Shown here piece by piece: positions 45,808 to 57,591 of a stretch of DNA of 64,000 nt. The stretch comes from Pycnopodia helianthoides. Taxonomy: Eukaryota; Echinodermata; Asteroidea; Forcipulatida; Asteriidae. Made by a program: the position numbers and the translations under genes. The notes under the pieces are model-generated. The model did no database searches and was not told the origin of the DNA. It saw only the letters and a list, made by a program, of their open reading frames with translations. The stretch covers positions 4,001,394 through 4,065,393 of the forward strand of contig CM063262.1 of assembly GCA_032158295.1 (NCBI GenBank). Reading direction: 5' to 3'. How positions within the stretch are numbered: the stretch's first letter is position 1; every line of letters begins with the position of its first letter.

Positions 45808-45945
45808 GAACAAAGATATTGACAAAATAGGGAGACCGCCAACATAGGGCTAGATAGCTCAGTTGGCAGAGCGCCGGTACGTTAATCTGGAGGTCGTTGG
45901 TTCAAATTCCGCTCTAGTCAATTTTTCTTTGTTCATCCACCAACC
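45808..45945 (+). mobile_element. tRNA-Asn-derived SINE, upstream of MEGF8
   Basis: GACAAAATAGGGAGACCGCC, then TAGCTCAGTTGGCAGAGC, loop ACGTTAA (GTT anticodon) and GGTTCAAATTCC; tail TTTGTTCATCC. Confidence 0.72.
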
Positions 45946-46737
45946 CAATATTACTAATAGTTACAAACAACTTGAATGTCTGTAAAAATTACAGCCCCCA
46001 GGTTTAAAAAGGGTAGCCCTTATTGCCATTCTGTATCCGTGGCCTTATTGCAAAAAAGTAGAAGTGTACCGACCATAAAATTAACCCTCTTGCTGTCTGA
46101 CCATTCAGTACCATTCACTGTGGTTTTGAATGATAGATAAACCATGCCAACCTGCAATATGATACCATGAGGGAATGCATGTACACAGTACACAGTTAGC
46201 TCTGTGCATAGTTGTGCCACCGTACACAACCTTGGCAGTCGAATGGTTTCAAATGGTTGGTCAACTCACTGGAAAATGTTGCCAAGAGTCACTGACAGTA
46301 GGAGGGTTAACAAGTTTTTAAAGGTAGATATTAATTATCATGGCAAAATGGTCTGAAACGCCATTTTGGCGACAGTCTGCTCTATTTTGGTCAGCGTTTG
46401 TCATGTGGCTGTAGCCGAGCTGTCAGAAAAAAAAAATTGCGAGGGACATTGAGTGAACTTTAAATAGCATGATTTATGCAGGGAACAAGTTTTAAAATGC
46501 CATTTCTGCCTGTGACAGGGTTAGGATTTAGGGTGTCATGGGTGTAGCGTTAGATATGGTAAAATTTGTCTGGTGACTTTCAAAAAAAAAAAACTAGCTC
46601 GAAAGAAATGGAAAATGTGAGTTTTAATAGCAACAAAAAACATGAATAATGAATGATACTGATAAAGAATATTCAGTGGAATGATACAACAATTAACAAA
46701 ATGAAATACAAATAAATAAACAATTAGAATAATGCAG

Positions 46738-47652
46738 ACCTCGTATTAGTTGCGATAATCGTAACCCTCCATCCTCCCGACGGTCGGAGACCGGAGGGTT
46801 ACGAGTCATGCAGTGCAAAAAAGTGGCGAAATAAAAATTTCGACTATTTTGGTCAGACTAGTCACCAGATTTGCCCAATTTTTACCCCTTTCAAAAAACA
46901 TGACACACATTCTAAGAACATGGATTTGATCTTCAAGGTATAATGAATCCATTCATAACACTCTAAACATCGATGAAAAATTATTTGAAGAAAAAACGAA
47001 CAAAAACTTACCAGAAACTGACCGAAATGTCCATGGACCGCACTTCCCCTACATCAACCAATCAGCGTAAACCAAACCGTTGTGTAGGCGTGGCGATCGT
47101 CTCGTGTGCGACTGTGCGTGCACGCAGTTAATGTATTTAACGGATTTGCGCTATTTGCAGTTTGCGCTGATTAATTGCAGGAACAGCTTTCCTGAGTGCG
47201 CGCTCAATCTGTAAATTTTTCCTCATAAATATCCTGTGATTGTGCAACTCAACAAAATGCGCTCAACGACGAGTTTGCTTACGCTGATTGGTCGAGATGT
47301 TGCTAGGTCACGAATCGCGAGGTTCGAAAACCGGACCTGAGATTGTCTACGCATCATGAAAATTTCGCTCAGTCTCTGGTAAGTTTTTGTCTTTTTTTCT
47401 TTAAATATTTTCTCAATGATGTTTTGAGTAATACGAATGGATTCATGACACATTGATGATCACATCCATGTTTTTAGAATGTGTGTCATGTTTTTTTTAA
47501 AGTGGTAAAAATTTGGTAAATCTGGTGACTAGTCTGACCAAAATAGTCGAAATTTTTATTTCGCCACTTTTTTGCACTGCATGACTCGTAACCCTCCGGT
47601 CTCCGACCGTCGGGAGGATGGAGGGTTACGATTATCGCAACTAACCTCGTAT
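46738..47652. mobile_element. Mutator-like long-TIR element with 9-bp target duplication
   Basis: The element 46747-47643 (897 bp) is bounded by identical ACCTCGTAT (46738-46746, 47644-47652). Inverted arms are about 289 bp each (46747-47035, 47355-47643), starting TAGTTGCGATAATCGTAACC. A 319-bp unique core has no long frame. The 9-bp duplication and long arms fit a non-autonomous Mutator-like element. Confidence 0.85.
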
Positions 47653-48600
47653 CTGAAATTCTGAAAATATTTAATATTTTTATATTTCACTTTTCAATTT
47701 CAGTCCAGTCTAGTGAAAATGTTTCCAACTCAAATGAAATTATTACTCAACAAAATCAACACACAGAGAAAAACTTATCAGATATGTACCATAAGTTTAA
47801 GATTTACCGAAGTTGTCAAACCGTAAACGATAATTAAAAGGATTTTTTTTTTTATATCTACGTCGCCATTTTGAATTGCAAAGTTCGTCGACACCGAGTC
47901 AGCTGAGTAGGCTGCACATATCAATATCGCCAACAAAAAGTTGTCTACTTACCTCAAAAATACAGACAAATGCTCCACAAAACTCACTACTACTAGTTAA
48001 AGAGTTGTTTTTCTTTCACAAAAATCCATTATTTCTCCCATATGAGCCAGAAATAAGGAGGAAATCGCGCTTCATTGGCACCTCTTGTTCGTCGTCAGCC
48101 TTCGTTTAGCTTGGCCTATTCATCGCGAAGGTACTAAAATTATTGGGGATTTTTTTGTTGACCTAAAAATTTGCATAACTGCAAGGGCGCCCTCATTATT
48201 ATTATGATGAACGAGTTGGCCTGGTGCAGCGGTGCAGCGGTGCAGCTGAGCTGAGCACCCCATCTACTTGAATTGAAGAAGTTACATGGCCACCCAATGC
48301 TAGGCCTAATAGTAGAAAACTTAACAATTATTAAACTTAAACTGAGGCAGAACACCTTCTTCTTACGTAAATCAGCAAAGTGTTTCCTGGATATCTAAAT
48401 TTGTTACACTTGTCTCGCAACTCTGAGCTGTGCAGTGAACCATTTGATTAGCCAATTTAACCCAAGATTTTACTCATTAATGTTTACATGACGTTGCTCC
48501 TATACTTAAAGTGAACTAACTACTGTCAACGATGTCATAACCTTAGGTCAACAGGTGAGGTGTTTATAGAATATTCAAACGGCAAAATGCTGGCTACGTT
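47653..48600. other. intergenic, nothing recognised
   Basis: No domain-bearing frame and no repeat shared with the rest of the window apart from simple sequence. Confidence 0.4.
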
Positions 48601-48609
48601 AGGACACCG

Positions 48610-48735
48610 TTCTATTTATTCAGCGGCTCCTAATTTTATGAAATAATTTGCCATTTAATACTCATTTGCACTCACAAAGTCTATTTAAACCCCACCTTAA
48701 AACAGTAATTTTTAGGAAAGCATTTGATAGCATGT
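48610..48735 (+). mobile_element. decayed LINE 3' remnant
   Basis: Broken translation resembling the LINE reverse transcriptase end (AAP-x-F near the start, then a basic FRKAF-like segment), with several stops. Confidence 0.35.
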
Positions 48736-49159
48736 GCAGTAAGGTTTGTAATCTTTCGTTTTTAGCATGTTTTACATTTAATGGTGTACTTTTTAAATGC
48801 TATAATATGTTGGTATTTTTTTTAGACAGTATCGTGGTGTGCATGTTTTGCTTATAACAAGTTCATTTTTAACTGCAAATTTTGTATTTTTGAACATTTT
48901 TTTCAAAATGAACCTGTTTTATTTTTACTAATGTAATTTGTTTATGCCTTTTCTGGTGTAACTTTCTAACTGGTATTTTTTTTATTGTTACGCGCCCGGA
49001 CTCGAACAGGCTGGTCCCGGAGAGAGCGCAGTATAAATACAATACATTATTGAATAATATAGTCCAGACATAATTTTGCAACCCTGGCAGTGCAGGCAGG
49101 CCGGCCAAATGAGCCCCGCCCGATGGGGATTATGAACTAGTGTCTAGACCGAATTGCTG

Positions 49160-49346
49160 CCGGTATCCTAAGGAAATCTTTTCCCCGGAGATTCTTTCCC
49201 CCATTATTATGAGAGGTAAAGATGGGCTGAAGGAGGTTGATTCAAAAGAGGGCGCTATCAGAGGAAGTTTGTACACAGTTTCGCCGTGGGGGGGGGGGGG
49301 TGCGAGGGGACAGATTCTCCGGGGACAGAATAAGCTGCCACACCGG
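49160..49346. mobile_element. small MITE with CCGG target duplication
   Basis: Insert 49164-49342 between CCGG copies (49160-49163, 49343-49346). It shares CCCCGGAGATTCT, ATGGGCTGAAGGAGG, GGGCGCTATCAGA and GACAGAATAAGCTGCCACA-type ends with the nested copy at 58418-58570. Confidence 0.75.
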
Positions 49347-49379
49347 TATCGCATTATTTTGTGGAGTGTCGGAACAGCA

Positions 49380-50310
49380 GGTTGCAAAAATAAAGTATGA
49401 CACGTGACACGTGTTCCATCAATCAAATTACAAGGATCTAGCACTTCTGCGTCCCATATCCATTAATATAGGACTTGTAGGACTACGTAGTTCAAACGTT
49501 CATTTAGACTTGACATCAAGTCGTTTTTAAACAGTGTTTACAGCACTTACCGATGGGCCAGTGTTGTTATAGATTTAACTCAAATCTGTTTTGCCGGTTT
49601 TTTTTAATGGAATATCATGTAGCAGTGGTCGAATGATGATGATGATAGCTTTAGTGTGACCATATACCTCCATCCCTGGGTGTGCAGTAGACTTGAAATC
49701 AAGCTGTTAATAATTGTTCCATGTCGATTGGTTACAGAGTGTATGCATGTAGGTGTTGTAGGGAACAGGGAACACTGATAGAACGACGTCTATATTATGC
49801 TTAAATGGACCTGATCCATGAGTGACATACCGCTCGCATCCACTTACGTTATGGAATAAGTCTAAAACAGAGACAGTGGCTGAAAGTCGACTCACTTAGC
49901 TAAACCCAAGGAGTCGTTTTGACGTAACAATTCAGCCGGGTATGGCTGGCGTCCATTATGAATTCCCATAATGCATTTAATACTGTTACGTGACACACCG
50001 CTACCATTTTTGGGGAACAACAAAAAAACAAACAGAATTTGTGTTGACAAATACAACATCATTAAAAAAAGCAATTAAACAAAACCCTTTTGACCCAAGG
50101 TCAAACAAACGGTTGCCATGGCAACAAATGACCCCGAAAACTACTATTTTGTTTTTAAAATTATAACCCCAGATATAAATACTGTACAAAATTAGAAAAT
50201 GTGTGGTTATTGGATGCAGCATTAAAAAGTTACGGGCAAAAAATGGTGCTAGGGAGGTCGTTGTGTGCCCTCGGTTCTTATAGTTCTAGCACGTAGCTTA
50301 TTTGTCGAGA
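49380..50310. other. intergenic, nothing recognised
   Basis: AT-rich sequence with no conserved frame and no shared repeat that I could identify. Confidence 0.4.
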
Positions 50311-50317
50311 CCCGAAA

Positions 50318-50836
50318 TTGATTGAGCCATATTATCTTGAAAGCATCAAGGGCATGGCGTGGTAATAATTAATATCGTATTTGTTTGGTGGTGGGGGTGG
50401 GGGGGGGGGCGGGGGTGGAGTTTATGAAATAAAATACAGGCTTTTTTGGTTGTATGGAAGCATTGTTGCCGACTCGCATTGCTTTCAGTTTTTCAGACAA
50501 ACTAAATGCCCTTCTATGATATTGATTGTTTTGGTCTATTTACAGATTCTTTTACTACCGTACACGACCAAACGTTATGTGCTGTGAGTCCTCCCCCGCC
50601 CACACGAATAAATACCATTGATTGAGCCATCTTGTAAGCATCAAGGGCATGGCGTGGTAATAAATAATCTCGTATTTGTTTGGTGGTTGGGGAGGGGGTT
50701 GGGGTTAGGGTGGGGGGGGGGCGTCGGAGTTTATGAAAACAAATACAGGCTTACGATTACTGTTGGTTGTATGGAAGCATTGTTGCCGACTCGCATTGCT
50801 TTTTAGTTTGACAGAAAAATAAAATGCCCCTCTATT
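50318..50836 (+). repeat. tandem duplication of about 290 bp with G-rich core
   Basis: ATTGAGCCAT, GCATCAAGGGCATGGCGTGG, a G-run tract, GGAGTTTATGAAA and GGAAGCATTGTTGCCGACTC occur in the same order at 50318-50515 and 50617-50836. The G-runs (50381-50418, 50681-50721) could form quadruplexes. Confidence 0.8.
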
Positions 50837-51189
50837 TGTTGCAAGTAAAAACATTGCAATAACAAATCTATAAAACCAAATTCATGTATCGAAAACAGTA
50901 AATGTACTACATGTAAATGTACATGTACATGTGTTATTACGTAAAACAGACTTGATGGAAAACTATGACAGCTTTAAGTTGTGCACAGTTTAATTCACGA
51001 AGTAAAGACTTTCTGGATTAAAAAATGTCAACCTGTTTTTAAACTCAGTGCCATTCTGGGAAGCTCTTGAAACGGTACAGACTTGTGTAAGTCTCGCGCG
51101 TATATTCAGGCTTCCAGGACCAATGTGGTCCCAAACATGATGGAGTTTTACGTGGTCGGGATTTTGTTTTGTCAATTCTGTTTTAGTTT

Positions 51190-51540
51190 GTTTGTACACT
51201 TTTGGTAACAGCTCAAAATCAGTGTCCACATTTTGTGTGATTCAACATATGCATCCAAGCAAACCTGTGGAAGTTTGAGCTCAATTGGTCATCGAGATCA
51301 CGAGAAAATAGTGAAAAGAGACCTTAGGTATGTGTTTTCTGTTTTTTCAAACATCAAGTTTTTATCACGCGTGATAAAAACTGTTGTTTTACTCATTTCT
51401 CAGAAGCGATAGCATTTTAGGCAGAACTATTTTGAGGAACACTTTCTACCGTTACTAATTACTTACTTGAAATCATGTAAGTTATGTGTGAATCTGTGAA
51501 CATTTGTGCTTTTTGATCTTACCAATAGTGTACAGGGCCT
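51190..51540. mobile_element. piggyBac-like MITE, left end decayed
   Basis: TACACTTTTGGTAACAGCTC to CCAATAGTGTACAGGGCCT, then TTAA (51541). Interior matches 11823-12147. Confidence 0.7.
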
Positions 51541-51546
51541 TTAAAG

Positions 51547-52085
51547 AAGTTAATGGCCATGAAAATTATATATATATATTGCTGGGAATGTAATACTAAG
51601 TGACAAACAGTGTGAAAGTAAAATAAACTCAACAAAATAAAGAAGAAAACCCAAAATTAAGACTCGATATCCCCTTCCGGTTACTTGTAAAAAAGATTTT
51701 TTGTTTGTTTGCACAACTGACGATCATGTTGTCATTAAACCTATGTGTAATGGACGCACAAATTCGGACGTGATTTCCAAAGGGTGTTTCTAAAAAATAA
51801 ACATCCGGCCTCGTTCCAAGTTTTAATTTTGTTTCAATGTTAATGTGAAGCAATTATTTGTATTATCTAACAACTTAGTGTATAGGAATTTTTGTTTTAA
51901 TTTTTGTTTCAATGTTGATGTAAAGAAATTATTTGTATGATATACAAATTATATAACAACTTAGTATGGGCGTTTTTTTTTTAAATTTTCTATAATTTGT
52001 TATTACAGAAGATTTGATTTCATAGAAAAAAATACAGTATTCGCTTTCTCGTGTTCGATACGTGCGAGACTCGCATGGTCTATTG
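51547..52085 (+). repeat. dispersed repeat C, second copy
   Basis: Collinear with 42116-42540; small internal duplication TTTTTGTTTCAATGTT. Confidence 0.6.
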
Positions 52086-52106
52086 ATTGAAGGTATTATA
52101 GTAAAT

Positions 52107-52270
52107 ATCAATCAATCAATCAATCAATCAGAAAACATTTATATAGCGCCAAAATCAACAAAAATTGTTTAAAGGCGCTAAAGACAGTTACATGAAATTA
52201 ATTACAATACACTTGTTGAAAAAAGATGACATTTGAGCAGTCTCTTGAAAATATTAACAGTTAATAGGCT
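52107..52270 (-). mobile_element. retroelement 3' tail, minus orientation
   Basis: (ATCA)n, then GAAAACATTTATATAGCGCC and GGCGCTAAAGACAG. In reverse this is a 3' end of the GGCGCTATATAAATG type with (TGAT)n tail. Confidence 0.55.
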
Positions 52271-52439
52271 ATAGTTAATCAGAGTAAAATTAATTGGCTG
52301 GCCTTGACATGTATCCTCTTGCCGTATTTGCTGTGTGTGTTTTTTTTTGGTACAAGACAAAATTAATAACCGTATGTCAATGGGCGCACCACTTGAATTC
52401 TTGAGCTAGGCAAACTAAAATAAAAACTTAATCGGTTAG

Positions 52440-52780
52440 GTACAGCAACTTTCGATAGTAAAAAGCATTTTGAGAAATATTTAAAATTCAAAATAATGTG
52501 GAATCCGATATGGAAAAAAATAAATCACTCAATTTTTATCCCCAAAATTTGAATCTGAGAAACATTTCTGTCAGAAACGTTTCTTAGATTGTGTATTCGA
52601 GTTAGGGATTATTCTTCATGCGTGGACATAACCGCTCCAGATTTTTGGCGATATCTCAAATACGCTACCACCTTTTGCAATGAAATTTTCACAATTTAGT
52701 TTTATTGTATTTATCTACGTTTATACAGGGTTAAAACAATCGAACGGTTCCAAAAATCAAAGGTATACTCTGCCTTTAAA
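52440..52780. mobile_element. diverged piggyBac-like MITE
   Basis: CAACTTTCGATAGTAAAAAG to ACTCTGCCTTTAA; interior shared with 10205-10480. Confidence 0.55.
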
Positions 52781-53095
52781 ACCATAAGGCATATCGATCA
52801 CAATGTAAGCGCTGCTACACAGGGCAGTGCTAAACGGTGCGGTTGCCACCGAGTGCTAAATCAGAGACCAACCTCGGTGTTAATTTGACATCATACGGTG
52901 TTGGAGGCATTCAATTATACCATGGCTAACCAATTAATCGTTTCCATGCCTTCCCCGCGCTGTGTTCTTGAACAGGTAATTATGGCGTTTAATGGTGATG
53001 ACTTTCAAATCGGTATTTAGTAACCTCTACGGGAGTTTCTGAATCCATGACACCATTTTTTTCAGTGAGAATTAACATTGATTAAAGGCAGTGGA

Positions 53096-53814
53096 CACTA
53101 TTGGTAATTACTCAAAATAATTATTACCTTACTTGGTAACGAGTAATGGGGAGAGGTGGACAGTATAAAACATTGTGAGAAACGGCTCCCTCTGAAGTGA
53201 CATAGTTTTCGAGAAAGAAGTAATTTTCCACGAATTTGATTTCGAGACCTCAGAATTAGATTTTGAGGTCTCGAAATCAACCATCTGAAAGCACACAACT
53301 TCGTGTGACAAGGGTGTTTTTTCTTTCATAGTTATTTCGCAACTTCGACGACCAATTGAGCTCAAGTTTTTACAGGTTTGTTATTTTATCCATATGTTGA
53401 GATACACCAAGTGAGAAGACTGGTCTTTGACAATTACCAATAGTGTACAGTGTCTTTAAAGGCCCTGTACACTATTGGTAAGATCGAAAAACACAAATGT
53501 TCACAGATTCACACATAACTTACATGATTTCAAGTAAGAAATGGTAGAAAGGGTTCCTTAAAATATTTCTGCCTAAAATGCTATCGTTTCTGAGAAATGA
53601 ATAAAACAATAGTTTTTATTGCGCGCGATAATAAACTCGATGTTTGAAAAACAGAAAACACATAAGGTCTCTTTTCACTATTTTCTCGTGCCCTCGATGA
53701 CCAATTGAGCTCAAATTTTCACATGTTTGTTATTTCATGTATATGGTTAATCACACAAAACATGAACTTTGTTTGCGACTGTTTTGTCAGCTCTACCAAT
53801 CCTGTATAATACCT
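53096..53814. mobile_element. two piggyBac-like MITEs sharing one TTAA
   Basis: First element 53096-53455, second 53460-53814. The single TTAA at 53456-53459 serves both; outer TTAA at 53092-53095 and 53815-53818. Confidence 0.82.
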
Positions 53815-54166
53815 TTAAGAATTGGTGGTGTAATCTCTGTTTCAGTAAAAGAGTTGTAAGGCCAACAGTTTTGTGATCATAGTACACAGCAACTCGATGA
53901 AACGTGGTCATGATATTATAAACCCCTCTCCAACGAGGTAAAAAGAAAACAAAATCAAAATCTGTTTCTTGGAAGAATTAATTAATTCCCATTGTAACAC
54001 ACCATACAATTAACCCAGTGGAAACTTCATCATAAGACTGTATGGCCACGTTTGAGTAAAACAAACCGCTCACATTTTTGTCAGGGTTTTTGTGCACATT
54101 AACAGAGGAGCTTAATTTTTTACTGCATCAATAACAATTACGAACGGCGACATTGGCGGTCTTTAA

Positions 54167-54509
54167 AGGCACTGGACACCTTTGGTAATTGTCAAAGACC
54201 AGTACTCTCACGTGGTGTATCCCATCATATGCATAAAATAACAAATCTGTGAAAATTGCAAGAAAATGATGAAAGAAAAAACACCCTCGTTGCACAAATT
54301 TGTGTGCTTTCAGATACATAATAAAAGGCTTCAGCTGAAGTCTTTTGTTATTTGAGTGAGAAATTACCTGTTTCTCAAAAACTACATTACTTCAGAGGGA
54401 ACCGTTTCTCACAATGTATGATGCTATCAACAGCTCTCCATTGCTTGTTACTAGGTAGGTTTTTATGCTAACAATTATTTTGAGTAATTACCAAAAGTGT
54501 CCAGTGCCT
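54167..54509. mobile_element. piggyBac-like MITE (AGGCACTGGACACC subfamily)
   Basis: AGGCACTGGACACCTTTGGT left, inverted AAAAGTGTCCAGTGCCT right, TTAA on both sides. Confidence 0.85.
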
Positions 54510-54942
54510 TTAAAGACTAGGCTATTTCTCGACTTTGACGGTTTTTTTCAAACGGATATATTATTTCTCTGGCGGATTTGTAATCAGTAAATTCTCAAGT
54601 TGCAACAAATTAACATTCTCCCCGCTGCTTACAATTCAATCGCCTTTTAAAGATATTTATTTAACTGAAGCGATAACTTATTTTTGAGTGATAGGACCAT
54701 TAATCTTTGAAAATATGAGTTAAAGGATGTGCAAAACATTGGTAGGGACAACAAATTGTACACAGATTTGCACATAACTTTCATTGCATAAAGATGATTC
54801 ATTCTTTGGTAGATCTTCTTTTAGAAGAATTTTTTAGTAGATCTGTGCTAATTGACGAATTTCCTTCATCAACTTTTGATAATATTGTTAGATACTCTCA
54901 TACGTCATTGCTGATGCACCACATGATTTGTGTTTGTGACCG

Positions 54943-55240
54943 ATCGCTTAATATTCATTACGTGTCGACGTAAGCTTTCCCCTGCCAATGGAATATGCCA
55001 TTGTTGATGCATCACGTGTTGACGCTACTTTACCTGAACAAAGTAATATTGATGCACTACCTTGATTTAATTCTGTTGGTAAAGAATTGCTGAATATTCA
55101 TTACGTGTCTACGTATAATGTCCCTGCCCAATGGAATATTTCATTATTGATACACCACGTTGCTTTAACTATGTTAGTGACAGATCGCTGAATACTCATT
55201 AAGTTAGTGTCGACGTGTGATTTCCCTGGCCAATGAATGT
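54943..55240. repeat. imperfect repeats with CCAAT-type motifs upstream of the fibrinogen-related gene
   Basis: Three related blocks, near 54943, 55086 and 55190, share GCTGAATATTCATTACGTGT, a CGACGT or CTACGT step and GCCAATGGAATAT. They lie 500-800 bp upstream of the start codon. They may be a decayed repeat or a cis-regulatory module; no core promoter can be assigned. Confidence 0.45.
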
Positions 55241-55747
55241 GTGTTCTCAACTGCTACGTCAGCATCGTGGTTCGAGTAGGTCTCTGTATTTGTTAGCACG
55301 GGGGTAACTATGGCTTTTGCTTGTTCTCTCCACCAACCTCGGTGCAGCTGCGTCATAACAGGATCAAAGCTTCTTGTAAGCTGGATGCCCTTTTCTGCTA
55401 CACTCGCCATCACTCCACTACCAGAGCTGCGTGAAGATGAAGGGAATTGCCAATATTCTTTAGTGTTTTTTTGAAACAAATATTCTGTTACGGTGCTGTT
55501 TTCAAACAAATTGGCTCAAAACATTTTCGGTGGAAGCTGAGCACAGGACTTTCAATTCCGAAGAGTGTACAGTGCTTGACGCAGATTGGTGTAAATATAA
55601 CACCAAAAGTGATAGTTTCTGTGTACCGTGGATGCATTCACCACATGATTGCACACTGGCGAATTGTGTTCTGAATTGAGTCTGTCAACAATACTGAACA
55701 GTCTTATGGTCGGTTGTCTAAACTGAACTTCACAATTCTTTTTATGC
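55241..55747. other. 5' flank of the fibrinogen-related gene
   Basis: No domain-bearing frame. A 101-codon minus-strand frame (55204-55509) has no recognisable motif and is probably chance. Presumably this stretch holds the promoter and 5' UTR, but I cannot place a TATA box or start site with confidence. Confidence 0.4.
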
Positions 55748-57565
55748 TTGATCATCATGAACTTTGTCACCATGAGAGGAGTGTTTGTAATGATCTTCTT
55801 CTCAGTTTGTGTGAAAAGTTGTCACTCTGGGTGTAGTGACCGAAGACTTATCTCAAGCTACTACTCAGCATACAATCAGATCTTGAAGAGCCATGGTTTT
55901 CAGTGGAAGACTGTATCTTCTCCTGTGCTGTGTGGTCGAGACTGCTCCCTCAGCCCCCAATGTCAATCATTTAACTACCACCCTAGTAAACATCTTTGTG
56001 GGCTGAACAATGCAACCAGATCCAACAACCCTGATGACTTGGTCGATCTCCTGGGAAGCGTCTATTATGACGAAAACGTGAACACTCAAATTTTGACCAA
56101 ATTCGAAACTACATCAATCGATGAAACAGTTTCAACAGCGGTTACAACGCCCACGACGGAAGCTACTTACACTCAAGCACTAACGACACCGACGTCCCCT
56201 GACACTTCAGCACAGACGACAAAACAAGTCACAACCCCTGCTACCCACAAGAGCTGTACGGAGTTACAAATCACAAGTAAGCGCGACAATGACAAGTACA
56301 AAATCTACCCCGATGGTCTGCCAGAGGGCGTCCAGGTCTACTGTGATATGGACACCGACGGTGGAGGCTGGATTGTGTTTCAAAGAAGACAAGATGGCTC
56401 TGTTGACTTTTACCGTAACTGGGCTGAATATCAAGCAGGTTTTGGCGATCTCGATGGTGAGTTCTGGCTGGGAAATGACATTCTGCGCACATTAACTGGG
56501 ACTGGACAGTGGCACCTACGTATCGATATAACTGGATGGGATGGTACATCTCGTTGGGTCGTTTACAGGCGGTTTGCCATATCAGGTGACGAGTACAGAA
56601 TCACAGTCGGTTTCTTTGATAGTCGTAGTACAGCAGGTGACTCAATGGCTTACCAAAATGGGTTTTCTTTCACCACGAGCGACCGTGACAACGATGCATA
56701 CGGACCAGAGAACTGTGCATGGAAATGGAAAGGTGCCTGGTGGTTTAATAACTGTTTTAGAGCTCATCTCAACGGTCGTTACTCTCCAAACGCAAATGTG
56801 GACTACTCTTGGGGGATTCAGTGGGCGTATGATTTTGGGAATTACTACTCCTTGAACAAATGCGAAATGAAAATACGAGAAGCCGAAGCAGAAACGACAA
56901 ATCAACTAGCAACCCCAGGTACTAACAAGAGCTGCAAAGAGTTACTAATGGCAGGTACGAATGTCAATGGAAACTACGCAATCTACCCCGATGGTCTGCC
57001 AGAGGGCGTCCAGGTCTATTGTGATATGGAAACCGACGGTGGAGGCTGGATTGTTTTCCAAAGAAGACAAGATGGCTCTGTTGACTTTTACCGTAACTGG
57101 GCTGAATATCAAGCAGGTTTTGGCGATCTCAATGGTGAGTTCTGGCTGGGCAATGACATTCTGCGCACATTAACTGGGACTGGACAATGGCATCTACGTA
57201 TTGATTTGACTGACTGGGATGGTAATTCTCGTTGGATCGTTTACAGAGAGTTTGCCATATCAGGTGACGAGTACAGAATCACTGTCGGTTTCTTCGATAG
57301 TCGTAGTACAGCAGGTGATTCAATGACATACCAAAATGGGTATTCTTTCACCACGAGCGACCGTGACAACGATGCATACGGACCAGAGAACTGTGCAAGG
57401 AAATGGGAAGGTGCCTGGTGGTTTAATAGCTGTTTTAGAGCCCATCTCAACGGTCGTTACTCTCCAAAGGCAGAGGTGGTCTACTCTTGGGGGATTCAGT
57501 GGGCGTATGATTTGGGGAATTTCTACTCCTTGAAAAAATGCGATATGAAAATACGAGAAGCCTAA
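55748..57565 (+). CDS. secreted fibrinogen-related protein with PAN/apple-like module and two FReD domains
   Basis: An intact intronless frame of 605 residues. The N-terminus has several possible starts (M1, M4, M9) before a hydrophobic signal peptide (VFVMIFFSVCV). Residues about 28-110 hold a Cys-rich PAN/apple-like module (LCGRDCSLSPQCQSFNYHP); about 115-165 form a Thr/Pro-rich, probably O-glycosylated linker. Fibrinogen C-terminal domains span about 168-379 and 394-605. Each has CDM-x-TDGGGWIVFQRRQDG, the acidic calcium loop SDRDND and the ligand-pocket segment with ENCA and GAWWFN. Such proteins are secreted lectins, often binding acetylated glycans in innate immunity; the ligand here is unknown. 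The two domains are nearly identical, pointing to recent internal duplication or gene conversion. An AATAAA lies 27 bp after the stop. Confidence 0.93.
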   Translation: MIIMNFVTMRGVFVMIFFSVCVKSCHSGCSDRRLISSYYSAYNQILKSHGFQWKTVSSPVLCGRDCSLSPQCQSFNYHPSKHLCGLNNATRSNNPDDLVDLLGSVYYDENVNTQILTKFETTSIDETVSTAVTTPTTEATYTQALTTPTSPDTSAQTTKQVTTPATHKSCTELQITSKRDNDKYKIYPDGLPEGVQVYCDMDTDGGGWIVFQRRQDGSVDFYRNWAEYQAGFGDLDGEFWLGNDILRTLTGTGQWHLRIDITGWDGTSRWVVYRRFAISGDEYRITVGFFDSRSTAGDSMAYQNGFSFTTSDRDNDAYGPENCAWKWKGAWWFNNCFRAHLNGRYSPNANVDYSWGIQWAYDFGNYYSLNKCEMKIREAEAETTNQLATPGTNKSCKELLMAGTNVNGNYAIYPDGLPEGVQVYCDMETDGGGWIVFQRRQDGSVDFYRNWAEYQAGFGDLNGEFWLGNDILRTLTGTGQWHLRIDLTDWDGNSRWIVYREFAISGDEYRITVGFFDSRSTAGDSMTYQNGYSFTTSDRDNDAYGPENCARKWEGAWWFNSCFRAHLNGRYSPKAEVVYSWGIQWAYDLGNFYSLKKCDMKIREA

Positions 57566-57591
57566 ATAACGCCGAGATGAGGCTACGCAAT

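Noticed and set aside
55204..55509. 101-codon minus-strand frame as a gene
   Set aside because: No motif, no signal peptide, overlaps the repeated upstream blocks; chance frame most likely.
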